64,000 nt of DNA. Source: an uncultured Pseudoalteromonas sp. (lineage in GTDB: Bacteria; Pseudomonadota; Gammaproteobacteria; Enterobacterales; Alteromonadaceae). Location: contig CANLRB010000001.1 in NCBI GenBank assembly GCA_947493455.1, forward strand, positions 1-64,000. The letters run 5' to 3'. The position numbers were made by a program, and so were the translations under genes. The notes under the pieces were generated by a model. That model was not told where the DNA came from. It saw only the letters and a list, made by a program, of their open reading frames with translations, and did no database searches. Shown piece after piece: positions 1-11,200 of the stretch. Positions within the stretch are counted from its first letter, which is position 1. Each line of letters opens with the position of its first letter.

Positions 1-30
1 GATCAGATCGAGCCATGTAAAATAAGTTCA

Positions 31-61
31 AAAAAAATCCCCCGATTTTCATCGAGGGATT
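31..61 (-). terminator. Rho-independent terminator after the Rhs downstream gene
   Basis: An inverted repeat with arms at 37-46 and 51-60 (ATCCCCCGAT and ATCGAGGGAT, one wobble pair) closes a 4-base loop. It is flanked by seven As on the + strand at 31-37, which read as a U-tract on minus-strand RNA. It lies about 50 bases past the stop of the small minus-strand gene and so probably ends the Rhs transcript. Confidence 0.75.
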
Positions 62-111
62 TGTGTATGAAAGACAGCGGCTAGCGAGGCTTTGGATTCA
101 AAAGTTCATTA

Positions 112-522
112 CTATAATTTAATCCCACAAACTTCTGTGAGAATTAGGGAAGTGTCTAATTCACGATAAACATGGGTTTTTCCTTTGCTTCCTTGCTCTA
201 AAAAACTGATTTGAATTCTTTTTTCTCTTAGCTCTATATTTAATGAAGGACTCATAAATGAAACCGATGGCATTCTCATTTGATAATCAAGCGACCAACC
301 ACCTTTATTATTATCAACGAAGTTATATAAGGTTTTGTATTCTTTAGATGCGTTGTTTATTTCACATTTTTTCTTTACCTTTCCGCCATCATATAGAACG
401 ACAACAAAGTTTTGTGGAAATAAATCTATGTTAATCTTATGCTTATGAATAAAAACCCAGTATAAAATCATCAAGGTAATTATAAAAAGTACTGAAAGTA
501 CATATTTAATTGAATTCTTCAT
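112..522 (-). CDS. Small membrane-anchored protein, candidate Rhs immunity protein
   Basis: This encodes 136 residues with one N-terminal hydrophobic helix (about residues 7-25, ending in WVFIHKH) and a soluble, charged remainder that is probably periplasmic. No family was recognised. It starts 6 bases after the stop of the Rhs gene on the same strand, with nothing else before the terminator, so the two are almost certainly co-transcribed. A small, otherwise unrecognised gene immediately after a variable Rhs C-terminus is the usual position of a cognate immunity gene, and a membrane anchor would suit neutralising a toxin in the periplasm. The immunity role is inference from position only. An alternative is an unrelated hypothetical membrane protein. 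Confidence 0.7.
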   Translation of the reverse strand: MKNSIKYVLSVLFIITLMILYWVFIHKHKINIDLFPQNFVVVLYDGGKVKKKCEINNASKEYKTLYNFVDNNKGGWSLDYQMRMPSVSFMSPSLNIELREKRIQISFLEQGSKGKTHVYRELDTSLILTEVCGIKL

Positions 523-528
523 TTTAGC

Positions 529-3500
529 CTATTTACCTAAAAAGTGATCAAATAACTTCAAATATTGATTTTGTGAGTAACTTCTACAATTACTTGTAAC
601 ATAATAATAAGGCTTTCTTGTATCTAGGCCTTTTGACAATAAATCGACCGCTTCCAAGTCCTGTTCTTTGGTTGTGGAAAAGCATTTAGAATCTAATACT
701 TTATCTTGTGAATAAGTATCGTCATATATAATACCCTCAAAACCCTTATCTACGCGAAAGGATTGACTATATCTAAATTTTTCATTTTTTACTGAAATTC
801 TCTGATGTAAAGCTCCTATTGCATCAGTAGTTTCTAAACAAATCGCAAGACCTAAAGGGTCTGTGTACTTAACAGGATTCCCTTCAACATACCCATAAGT
901 ATTAATCCCACCCGCTAAACCAATCGGATCTGACTGAATGTAGCGTCCCAATTCGGGATCGTAATCCCTAAAGTAGTTGTAATACAGCCCCGATTCGCTG
1001 TCGGCATATTGCCCCGGGAAGCGGGCGGTCATTTCTTCGCTCAACAGGTTGGTTGTAATATTGACCACACCAAATGGGGTATAGTTGGCTTGCCATACAA
1101 TATCACCATTTTGATCCGTTAGTGTCAGCGGTGCATCTATATGATTTGCATGTACATAATAAATTTGCTCCGCAATAAGCGCTAAGCGTTTACCATTTAA
1201 ATACACATATTCCACCAAAGTATTGCCTGCGCCATCACTCTCCGCAAGCACTAGGCCCGATAAGTCATAATGATATAAACGGGTGGTATCGCCGCTTTTT
1301 TTAACGACACGTTGGCCCAAATAGTTGTAAGTATATTGATAGTCAACTCCGAGTATCGTTGCTTTCGTCAGCCTGCCTGGCGCATTATACAAATAGGTAC
1401 CTTTACCATCTGCCACGGTATTACCCGCTGCATCATATTCATAAAGTCGACCATTAACTTCTTGAAGCTTGCCATTTTGGTAAATATAGGGTGATTGAAC
1501 GGTATCTTTTGTTTTATTTGTTCGGTTGCCAATTGCGTCGTAATCAAACGCTAGCTCACCATAACTACCTGTCGCGTTTGTTAAGCGACTTACCAAATCA
1601 TAACTATATTGCTGCGACTGTGTCGGCACCAACAAGTCTTCGATTGAGTTTATGTTTGTTAGCGCATCGTAGCTCAGCTTTTGGTTGTAAACACCCGTCA
1701 CATGTTTGTCTATCAACTGATAGTCTTGGTTAAACTTCTGAGTCAACTGTTTAGCGTTACCATAATCAAGTCGAGAGAGCGGACCAAATGGTAAATATTG
1801 AATATTACTTGCAAGTTGCTGTGCAAGGCCGTTAAACCGGGTGGCAACATGCGTCACTTGACCTAAATTATTATAGGTATATTCAATACGCCGACCACTT
1901 GGATAAACAATCGCACTCAATTGGCCACTATTTAGATATTCGTAGCGGGTAGTACTGGTATGCGTGCCAGTGCTATTCGTTTTATCAAATTGAATGACGT
2001 CACCAAATTGATTATAAAAATATTCTTGAGTACCACTACTGTCAGTGACCTTAGTTAAACGGCCAATACCAAAGCGACCCGGTGTTGCATCATCGTATTC
2101 AAAATAAATATTTTCATTCGCTGTTGGATAAGTAATACTCGTTACCCGGTTAAGTGCATCATAGGTATAACTGGTTTTAATCCCTCTCCCATCACGTTGC
2201 CATAACATATTACCTGCCGTGTCATAATCATAAGTCGTCGTGCCGGAGTCAGGGCTGATACGCTTTGTCACCTCACCAAAACCATTGTATTCGTAATGGG
2301 TTACCCGACCTAACGCATCGGTTACTTGCGTCAATTGGTTACTATTATTGTAAGTAAATTGCGTTTTTTGATTTAGCGGATCCGATGATGCCGTGGTCCT
2401 GCTAAAATTATCAATCGTGTTAAAAGTGCTTTGATTATTTGGGTCAATCTGCTGCACCAAATTATTTTTGGCATCATATAGATATTGCCAACTTTCCCCT
2501 GCAGCATTTGTACTGTGGCTCACGCGGTCAGCACTGTTATAAGCATAAGTGTGCGTAAGTAAAATAGCACCACTTTGTCCAATAACCTTTGTCGCGAGTA
2601 CATTTCCTCTTTCATCAAGTTTTAAGCTAATTTGATTACCTTGTAAGTCTTCAATAGACTTTAAAAACTGACCATTTTCATAGGTATACTTTAGTTTAAT
2701 TCCGTTTACCGTAACAGTTTGAATATTCCCCACACTATCATACGTATATTGGGTTATCCGTTCCCCAGTTTTAATTTGTGTAACGCGATTTTTACTGTCA
2801 TATTCGATATCTGAAATAGACGCATTCGAGTCGCTCGTCTTAGAAACAAATCCTCCGTTACTGTATTCTAAAAATTTGTGTTCATGCCCAATTGCATTTG
2901 CTATTGCCGAAATTTTCCCATCATTATGGTAATAATATGTTGTAATATCTGGCGTGTCGGTTCGCGCGCCATCTACACTTTTCAATTTTCCATCAGCATA
3001 ATAATTATAAAAAACTAATTTTTTCTTCGTTCCATCAATTAATTTTTGCGACAACAATTGCCCATTATCATCGAACTTTTGATGAAACTCTGCGCCATTA
3101 GGATATAAGATCAATCGGAGTTTATTGTAAAATGGTGCATCGTGGTAAAAGTATTTCGTTTTTTGAGCAAATTCCGTTTCAGCTTTTGTTGTAATGCTTG
3201 CCAATAAATTAAAACTATCGTAACTATACGAAGTTTGCTCACCAAGCTCGTCAATTTGATTGATTATGCGCCCTTTATTATCCATTTCAATTGAATCGAT
3301 TTCAGGCTGTTGTTGGTTGTTATTACATTGATTACCCGTTATTTTTGTTGGTAATCCATTTACATAATGAATTTCTTTATTCTCTTCTCCAGCAACCGTT
3401 ACCTTATTAATGCCATAACTAACGGTTCCAGAACCTCCTTTCGAACTCGTAGAAGATATTGCGCGACCTATCGAATCATACTGCCAACTTCCCGTCCCGT

Positions 3501-4974
3501 TAGTTGAACTAACAGCGTTTGTGAGAGAAAATAAAAACTTTTCGTTTTGATAACTGAACGCAGTAGATTCCGTAGGTCCAGTAATTGAAATTAGATTATG
3601 ATTGTCATCGTAATTAAGATTAATCTCATTACCGCCAGGCAACGTAATTTTGTTCAACAGCTTATCATTATATGTAAAATAAGCGGTGCCATAGAGCGAA
3701 TGGGTAACAGCCGCTACTTGCCCATTTCCGTTATGCGTTACTCTGTGGTGTTCACCACTAGGATGTATAATTTTGTCAATCAATCCATTTAGGCCAAATT
3801 GATATTTCATTCCATTTGGCTTTGTATACAGCCAACCAATAGAATTACTTGCCAATACTCCGCCACTTGGCTCAAACTTAAAATTTCGCCCACTGCCAAA
3901 TTCAATATAATTATTATTATTGTCTATTAATACTGCATAGCCGCCTCTTTTTATAAACAACCGCATTTGATACGGGTGTAGCCATTGCTTGTATCCGAGT
4001 TTTGACTGCTCGGTAAAATAATCGAGATTTAAATACTCATTATATTTTGGTCCTTTATAATCACTTGGTTGAGTATACTTCACCCAATTTGTCGCTGGCT
4101 CTTGGTTTGACTTGAACCGATTAATTAAAACTTGATGACGTAACTCAGGCGCATTTTGTGACGAGTAAAACATATCAAAATTAAGTGGGAATTCACCAGG
4201 AAGGTTTAACTTTTGATTAAAAGTCTGCGACTTTGCTCCTGTACGCGCGTTTATCGGGTTTAGAACTTTCTCAGCGCAATGAGGCGTATTTAGTTGTTCT
4301 TTTTTAGGTCTGCATTGCCCATAGTCAGATTCGAATGTCTGACCAACTGGACAAAACGTAACACATTGCGTTTTAATTATGTACCCATCCGAATCATATA
4401 TTATTTCAGGCTCAAATGGATATTCACATTGCAAAGGTTCAGCACATTTTGTACCCGAACGAGTAAGTACAGGAACCGTATTTAACTCAAAAGGGGCTGC
4501 CGCCGGACATTTTTTAAGCGCTCTAACTCGATATTGAGTAGATAATGGGTCAGATCGTACGTACCTACAATCATTAGTGCCTTCTACTAATTCGCACCGT
4601 AGTGCAGAGAGTGCCATACTTCCAGACCATCCGCCTGTCCAGCCATATCTAGCCGCCGGACAACTTTTATAACTCGTCGCATCAATTGTATAATCTTTAC
4701 TGTAGGTAGTTTGCATGAACGGTAAAAATTCTAGTTTAACGTCTTTAACCATCATGTCATAAAGATCACAACTAGATTCGCCTTCATAACGTTTGCTATT
4801 AAGTATCGGAGGAACCGAATTAGAATTGTAAGTTAATCTGAAGCCGTCGCTTGTCGCGGGCCAGCGTAGATTCGTAACATCGGGCACATCCGCCGCAATC
4901 GCAGATATAAAAAAGTTAGAATAGATAATAAAAATTACAGCTGCGACCAAACGCGCTAATTGCTTTCCTTGCAT
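529..4974 (-). CDS. Exported Rhs/YD-repeat protein with variable C-terminal domain
   Basis: A GTG at 5007 could extend the frame, but the ATG at 4974 gives a clean signal peptide (MQGKQLARLVAAVIFIIYS... cleaved near AIAAD), so this start was chosen; neither has a strong ribosome binding site. The N-terminal third is Cys-containing with no PAAR domain. The middle and C-terminal two-thirds hold many YD repeats (motifs such as YEYNGFGEVTKR and YTYDALNRVTSI) that build a beta-barrel shell. The Rhs core ends at the hallmark LGRYIQSDPIGLAGG...NPVKYTDPLGL. After it comes a unique tail of about 100 residues (529-850) with an early His (codon 805-807) and a late Asn-Cys (Cys codon 586-588), an order seen in permuted papain-like folds. 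The role is presumably contact-dependent or secreted toxin delivery. The export route is Sec by its signal peptide rather than T6SS. Toxin activity is inferred. Confidence 0.85.
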   Translation of the reverse strand: MQGKQLARLVAAVIFIIYSNFFISAIAADVPDVTNLRWPATSDGFRLTYNSNSVPPILNSKRYEGESSCDLYDMMVKDVKLEFLPFMQTTYSKDYTIDATSYKSCPAARYGWTGGWSGSMALSALRCELVEGTNDCRYVRSDPLSTQYRVRALKKCPAAAPFELNTVPVLTRSGTKCAEPLQCEYPFEPEIIYDSDGYIIKTQCVTFCPVGQTFESDYGQCRPKKEQLNTPHCAEKVLNPINARTGAKSQTFNQKLNLPGEFPLNFDMFYSSQNAPELRHQVLINRFKSNQEPATNWVKYTQPSDYKGPKYNEYLNLDYFTEQSKLGYKQWLHPYQMRLFIKRGGYAVLIDNNNNYIEFGSGRNFKFEPSGGVLASNSIGWLYTKPNGMKYQFGLNGLIDKIIHPSGEHHRVTHNGNGQVAAVTHSLYGTAYFTYNDKLLNKITLPGGNEINLNYDDNHNLISITGPTESTAFSYQNEKFLFSLTNAVSSTNGTGSWQYDSIGRAISSTSSKGGSGTVSYGINKVTVAGEENKEIHYVNGLPTKITGNQCNNNQQQPEIDSIEMDNKGRIINQIDELGEQTSYSYDSFNLLASITTKAETEFAQKTKYFYHDAPFYNKLRLILYPNGAEFHQKFDDNGQLLSQKLIDGTKKKLVFYNYYADGKLKSVDGARTDTPDITTYYYHNDGKISAIANAIGHEHKFLEYSNGGFVSKTSDSNASISDIEYDSKNRVTQIKTGERITQYTYDSVGNIQTVTVNGIKLKYTYENGQFLKSIEDLQGNQISLKLDERGNVLATKVIGQSGAILLTHTYAYNSADRVSHSTNAAGESWQYLYDAKNNLVQQIDPNNQSTFNTIDNFSRTTASSDPLNQKTQFTYNNSNQLTQVTDALGRVTHYEYNGFGEVTKRISPDSGTTTYDYDTAGNMLWQRDGRGIKTSYTYDALNRVTSITYPTANENIYFEYDDATPGRFGIGRLTKVTDSSGTQEYFYNQFGDVIQFDKTNSTGTHTSTTRYEYLNSGQLSAIVYPSGRRIEYTYNNLGQVTHVATRFNGLAQQLASNIQYLPFGPLSRLDYGNAKQLTQKFNQDYQLIDKHVTGVYNQKLSYDALTNINSIEDLLVPTQSQQYSYDLVSRLTNATGSYGELAFDYDAIGNRTNKTKDTVQSPYIYQNGKLQEVNGRLYEYDAAGNTVADGKGTYLYNAPGRLTKATILGVDYQYTYNYLGQRVVKKSGDTTRLYHYDLSGLVLAESDGAGNTLVEYVYLNGKRLALIAEQIYYVHANHIDAPLTLTDQNGDIVWQANYTPFGVVNITTNLLSEEMTARFPGQYADSESGLYYNYFRDYDPELGRYIQSDPIGLAGGINTYGYVEGNPVKYTDPLGLAICLETTDAIGALHQRISVKNEKFRYSQSFRVDKGFEGIIYDDTYSQDKVLDSKCFSTTKEQDLEAVDLLSKGLDTRKPYYYVTSNCRSYSQNQYLKLFDHFLGK

Positions 4975-5180
4975 AGTGGGAATTTTTCCATAAATAAAAA
5001 CCCGCACAAATTACAACAAGTTAAAGTTTAGCTCAACATTTATTTCACATTGAATATACATAAAATATAAATAATACACAGCTTGAAACAAATCGTTTGC
5101 GATGGATCTAAGCAACGATTCTAACGATGCGCAGTAACATTTTTACCGGCAATTAGATTAAATTTAAAACCACTAAAAAC

Positions 5181-5216
5181 AAAAAAGCCCCTAAGTAAAA
5201 CTTAGAGGCTTTTATA
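5181..5216 (-). terminator. Terminator downstream of the giant surface protein gene
   Basis: The arms AGCCCCTAAG (5186-5195) and CTTAGAGGCT (5201-5210) pair with one wobble around a 5-base loop. As lie on one side (5181-5186) and Ts on the other (5210-5213), so it can act in both directions. It lies 16-50 bases beyond the stop of the giant gene. The rest of 5008-5180 is AT-rich and is presumably the Rhs promoter region; no clear -35/-10 was identified. Confidence 0.75.
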
Positions 5217-5231
5217 TACCCTATTCGCAAG

Positions 5232-8200
5232 TTACTTTCGTATACAGGCTAATCGATAATGCCTGCGAGCTATTGCAAGCATCATTAGCAACAACAAACC
5301 AAACTGCATGCTTGATGACTTTTTACGTTTTGGCGGCTCAACAACCGGTGGCGTTGTCACTGTCACCGTCACAATGGCTTGCGCCGTGGCACCAAACTCA
5401 TCTTGCACTTGATAATTAATGGTATCGCTGCCACTAAACCCTGCATTTGGTATATACGTTAAGGTATTGTCATTATTAATTTCTACAGAACCATTACTTG
5501 CTGTCGCTGAACTAATCGTTAGCGCATCGTTTTCAGGATCTGAGTCATTACTAAGTACCGCAATCGTCACGCTCACACCTGTTTGCGTCGTTGCACTGTC
5601 ATCCACGGCAACTGGCATTTGATTTGGCACAATCGTAACGGCAACTTGTGCGGCACTCGTACCACCTTGACCATCGCTTACACCATACGTCAAGGTATCA
5701 CTACCAAAATGTCCAGGCTGCGGTTCATAGTAAAGCATGTTATCAACAATGGTTACCATGCCCAGTAACGCGCTTGCTGATGACACCACTAAAATATCGC
5801 CATCACTGTCGCTGTCATTACTCAATACATCAATGGTAATTGCGACATTAGTACGCGTTTGTGCTTCGTCATTAGTCAGCATAGGTTGCGAATTACCGGT
5901 ACTCATCACACCAACGCCACCTGGGTCAACAATCATGTTATTTGCTTTGCCATCCGCATCATTAGGTCCGCCATCGGTAATTGTCAGTTGCACACACCAA
6001 TCACCTTCAGTTAAGCCCGGTGTCCAACTTGCATCTTGCGGTGGCGGGCAATACCCCATGCTGCCCATGGCCGATTGCAACTGATCACTGCTGGTTTCAA
6101 CAAAGTTTTGCCACGTTCCTGTGAGCGACAATTTACGGTAAATCGCATTTGCAGGGATCGGCTGAGATTGCGGCAGCACAACATTGTATGCTTGCCCTGC
6201 AATCGGTAAGCCGGTTGCAATAAAGTCAAACAAACCACCACTATTTACCGCGTCGCTATCAACGATTTGTGTACTAACAATACGTACCCCGCCCGAATTA
6301 CCGACAAGTGCCGAATCACCTAAACGAATGCACACACCTGGGTCACCTTCAACTAAAAAGTCTGAATCACTGTCGCGTGTCGCGATCATCACGTTACACT
6401 CATTAATTGAATCTAAGTAGTTTGGAATACCATCATTATCAGCATCACCTAACCCTTCAATGTTATCAGGAATACCGTCACCGTCACTATCACCTTCGCC
6501 TAACTCGGTAGGTGTTGTTTCTAATTTAAGCGTTATTTGATCGCTGCTTTGTAACGCAGGCTCATCCAAATTAGTCACAACTAAGTCGATATGATAAATG
6601 CCTAACGCGATTTCACTCGGATCAAACGTAAAGGTTGAATCATCACTGTCTAAATCAAGCAATACGTTTTCAGTATTATTCCACATGAAACCAAATTCAG
6701 TGTTAGTATCCGGATGCATAACAGAGCTTGATACAACCACGGTCCCGTCTTGTTGGTTAACAATAATACGTTGCTCACCAGCTTGATTCGCGACAATACT
6801 AACCGTCGGCGCAATATTATCTTCGTCAACTACAATTCGATGACTTGCTTTTGAGCCTAAGTTTAAGCTGCTGTCAAGCTCAATCAAAATCGTCTCATCA
6901 TCGTCAATCGCATCGTCAATCAAGGTGCTAAATGTTATACGCGCGTGTTGGCCAGAGTTTATTATCACAGAACCATCGCGCAAGGTATGGTCATCAAGAT
7001 CCGCACTACCACTTACCGAATACGGTATCTCAAGTGGATACACTGGTGACAAACCATTTAAGAACAAATCAATAGAGACCGCACTGCCTTCGCGTACCGT
7101 TTGGTCTTTTTCAAAAGAGATTTGTGGTGCAACAGAGACCCGCTGTGTTGCAACTGCAGTGCGCCCTTCACTGTCAGTTGCGCGCCAACGAACTGAGGTG
7201 ATACCCGGTTTGAAGTAGTTCGATGCGCGCTCAAGTTGCACCGCAATCGCATTGCCACTTGCATCAACCGCGCTGGCAACACCTAACTCTACACGTGTAA
7301 ATAAACCAGTCGCATTGGTCGTGATATCTGCCGGCGGCGTTATGGTGGGTAGCCCATCATCTTCAATGTTAAAGTTAACTGTTACCAACGCACTGGCAGT
7401 CGCCCCCGACTGATCACTAATTTGATATTCAATCACACTTTCACCGATAAATCCGTCAATCGGTTGATAAGCTAAACCATTAGCGATTATTGCCACGGTG
7501 CCGATCGTGCTGGTTGCACCTATCACTGACAGGATGTCACCATCAACATCAGTGTCATTGGCCAGAACGTCAATTGTAAATGACTGCCAGTTTGTACGGC
7601 TAACTGCATCATTAATTGCAATCGGCGCATCGTTCACTGGCGCAACTGAAATTGATACCGTCGCCAATTCCGAGTTGAGTTCACCATCAAATGCTTCAAA
7701 CGTAAAACTATCACTACCATTACTGTTCGCATTTGGTGTATACACCAAATTAGGGGCTTGACCTGATAGTTGTCCGCGTGTCGGCGCTGCAACAATGCTA
7801 AAGCCAAGCGCATCGCCGTCAATGTCGGCACCACTAAGTGTCACAGCAACAGCGGTATCTTCGCTCGTCGCCACACTAGAACTAAATGTCTCTGGTGCGT
7901 CATTTACCGGCATCACGTTAATCGAAACCGTCGCTGTGTTTGACGTCAATTCACCATCACTCACACTAAACGTAAAGCTATCGCTGCCATTAAAGTTTTG
8001 CGACGGTGTATAACTCAGATTCGGTGCATCTCCAGTTAATACACCATTGCTTGGATTGCTAATGAGGGTAAACGTCAGCTCGTCGCTCTCTAAATCAACT
8101 GCAGTCAATTCAACACTCTTTGTTGTATCCTCATCAAGCTCAAGTGTGCCGTCATTGGCTATTGGCGCATCATTTTCTCCACCAACCGTAATTTGAATTG

Positions 8201-11200
8201 TTGCAGGCTCTGAGCTAAGTTCGCCATCACTCACAATGAAAGTAAAGCGGTCAATACCGTAAAAATCATCGTTTGGAACGTACGTTAGATTTGGCGCAGT
8301 ACCGACTAACTCTCCGTTACTCGGTGATGAAACAATTTCAAACGTGAGTTCATTATTATCGATATCCGAGCCATTTAACATAATTTGTAACTGAGTATCT
8401 TCAGACGTAGTTATGCTTTGTCCTTGTGCAGTTGGCGCATCATTAACAGCTGTTACCCTAATGGTAACACTTGCTGTATCAGTTGCTCCCTGGTCGTCCG
8501 ATACACTGTAAACAAAGCTATCATTGCCATTAAAGTTAGCATTTGGCGTGTAAACCACACTGCCATCGCTTTGCACTGACACGCTACCATTTACTGGCAT
8601 CATCACAATTTGAACTGAAGTCTCGTCAAGCTGGCCATCAATATCAGTATCATTTGCTAAGATGTTAACTGTTTGTGCCTGATCTTCATTTGTTTCAGCA
8701 CTATCATCATTTGCAAGTGGTTCATCATTAACTGGTTCAATCGTCAATGTGACTGTTGCAATATTTGAGCGAATGCCTTCATTGTCATCAGTTTGGTAAG
8801 TAAAGGTATCGAAACCATTAAAGTTACTATTTGGTGTATAAACAATTTGTTTAGTTGCTTGATCTACCCGTGCGATGCCATTCTCTGGTTGCGATATCAC
8901 ATATACATTCTCTATCGTACCGTCAACATCATTGTCGTTACCCAATACGTTAATACCATGTGGCGCATCTTCCAAAATGATCACAGTATCATCTTGACTC
9001 ACCGGTGCATCATTAACACTTGCAACGGTCAAGCTCACAAGGGCTTCATCTGAAGTCGCTCCCAAGTCGTCCTTTACGGTATATGTAAATGAGTCAGTAC
9101 CAAAGAAGTCCTTACTCGGCAGATAGGTCACGCGTCCGTCTAAATCAACAGAAACCTGTCCGTTTTTAGGCTCAGCAACGATATCGACTGATGCAATATC
9201 AATTTGCCCATCAATATCAGTGTCATTACTAAGCACATCAATAACTACTGTAGTATCTTCATCTAAGGCTGCACTATCAGCAGTAGTTAACGGCGCATCG
9301 TTCAAGCCAATCACATTGATACTGACTACCGCTAGGTTAGACGTATCACCAGCTTTATCTGAAATTTGGTAAGTAAAGCTATCACTGCCGTTAAAGTTCA
9401 TTGCCGGTACATAATTAACTTTTCCTTCAGTAATAGACACTTCCCCATTTGCTGGGCTTGTCACTATCGTTACTGAATCTGTATCAATATCAAGACTATT
9501 ATCAATGTCGCTATCATTTGCTAGTACGTCGATTAGCAAGCTGCTGTCTTCATTAAGCGATACCATATCATTAGCTGCAAAAGGTGCATCGTTAACCGGA
9601 TTAACAGTCAAGGTTACTAATGTATCCTTCGATGTATTGCCTGCTAAATCAGTAACCTGATACGCAAATGAATCAACGCCATTGAAATTATCCTGCGGCG
9701 TATATGTAATTACGCCATTGGCGGTATTAACACTGGTGCTCCCGTTCATCGCGGCGACAGTAATCGTAACGCTGGCCGGGTTCAACGTACTGCCTGGTCC
9801 AACATCATTTAACAGAACATCAATCAATGTAGATGAGTCTTCGTCAAGCGCAGCATTGTCTGGCGCAGTTTCATTATCGTCATCAATGATTGAAATAGTA
9901 ACTTGCTGAGGTGTCATCGCGCGCGCTCCTGAAACTGAGTCAATATCAATAACGATCGTTTCGCTACCTTCTTCAGTATTGTCTTGCAGCGCAACGAGGG
10001 TGACCGTAGCTGACGTCTGTCCAGCCTTAATCGCCAAATTAGTATTTATTTCAGCGTAATCAGCACCATTGATTGCAGTTCCGCTTATACCTAAACTCAC
10101 CACAACATCTTCAAATGTTGCTTCACTTAACGTTACCGTGACGCTACTCGTACCAGCTTCTTCCGCAATTTCATCCCCGCTAGCGCTAAGACTCACACTC
10201 ACTAATTCGTCATCAATAAGCGTAATCGTTTGTTGCTGGGTATCAGTTTCGTTTGCCGCGCCGCCTGTTACGTCGGCAATATCAACAATGACCGTCTCGG
10301 GACCCTCTAGAACAGTATCTTGGTTTGCCGTGATGGTGGTCGTCGCACTTGTTTGACCCGCGATAATCGTTACATTCGCATTTGTCAATGTATAATCGGT
10401 GCCGCTGACCGCAGTTCCGCTCACAGCTAAATTAACGACAACATCTTCAAAGGTGACTTCGCTTAACGTAAGCGTCAGCGTACTTGTACCCGCTTCTTCA
10501 GCGATTTCAACGCTACTTGCGCTTAGACTCACAGCCACAGTCTCGTCATCGTTAATCGTTATCGTTTTCTGCTGCGTGCCACTTTCAGTTGCATTGCCTC
10601 CAGTGATGTTTGTAATGTCTACAACTACCGTTTCAGGGCCTTCTACTAGCGAGTCTTGGCTTGCAGTAAGCGTCATTGACGCCGAGGTTTGTCCGGCTGC
10701 AATTGTTAAACTCGTATTTGGCGTGACATAGTCCACTCCGCGAGCTGCAGTGCCACTAAACCCTAAGTTCACCACTACATCTTCTGTGGTCGCATTACTT
10801 AACGTTGCACTAAGGGTGCTTGACCCACCAGCTTCAGCCATATCATCACGACTAATATCCAAACTTACACTGACCGTGTCATCGTCGTTAATTACAACGT
10901 TTCTTTGCTGATTGCCGTTCTCAGTCGCTGCCCCGCCATTCACCGCCGAAATATCGATAACAATTGTTTCAGCACCTTCGATTTGTGAGTCTTGGCTCGC
11001 GATGATGGTCGTAGTCGCTGTTGTTTGTCCTGCAGCAATTGTTAAGCTCGATGCCGGCGCCGAATAATCAACACCCTTAGTTGCAGTACCTACGAAGTCT
11101 AAATTCACCACCACATCTTCAAAGGTAGCTTCGCTTAACGTCGCACTCACTATAGTTGAGCCATTTGCTTCAGTAATCTCAGTGCGGTCTGTGCTTAAAC

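Noticed and set aside
529-4974. Rhs protein as a T6SS effector of the cluster at the other end of the window
   Set aside because: It has a Sec signal peptide, no PAAR domain and no adaptor genes beside it, and lies about 46 kb away from the T6SS genes.
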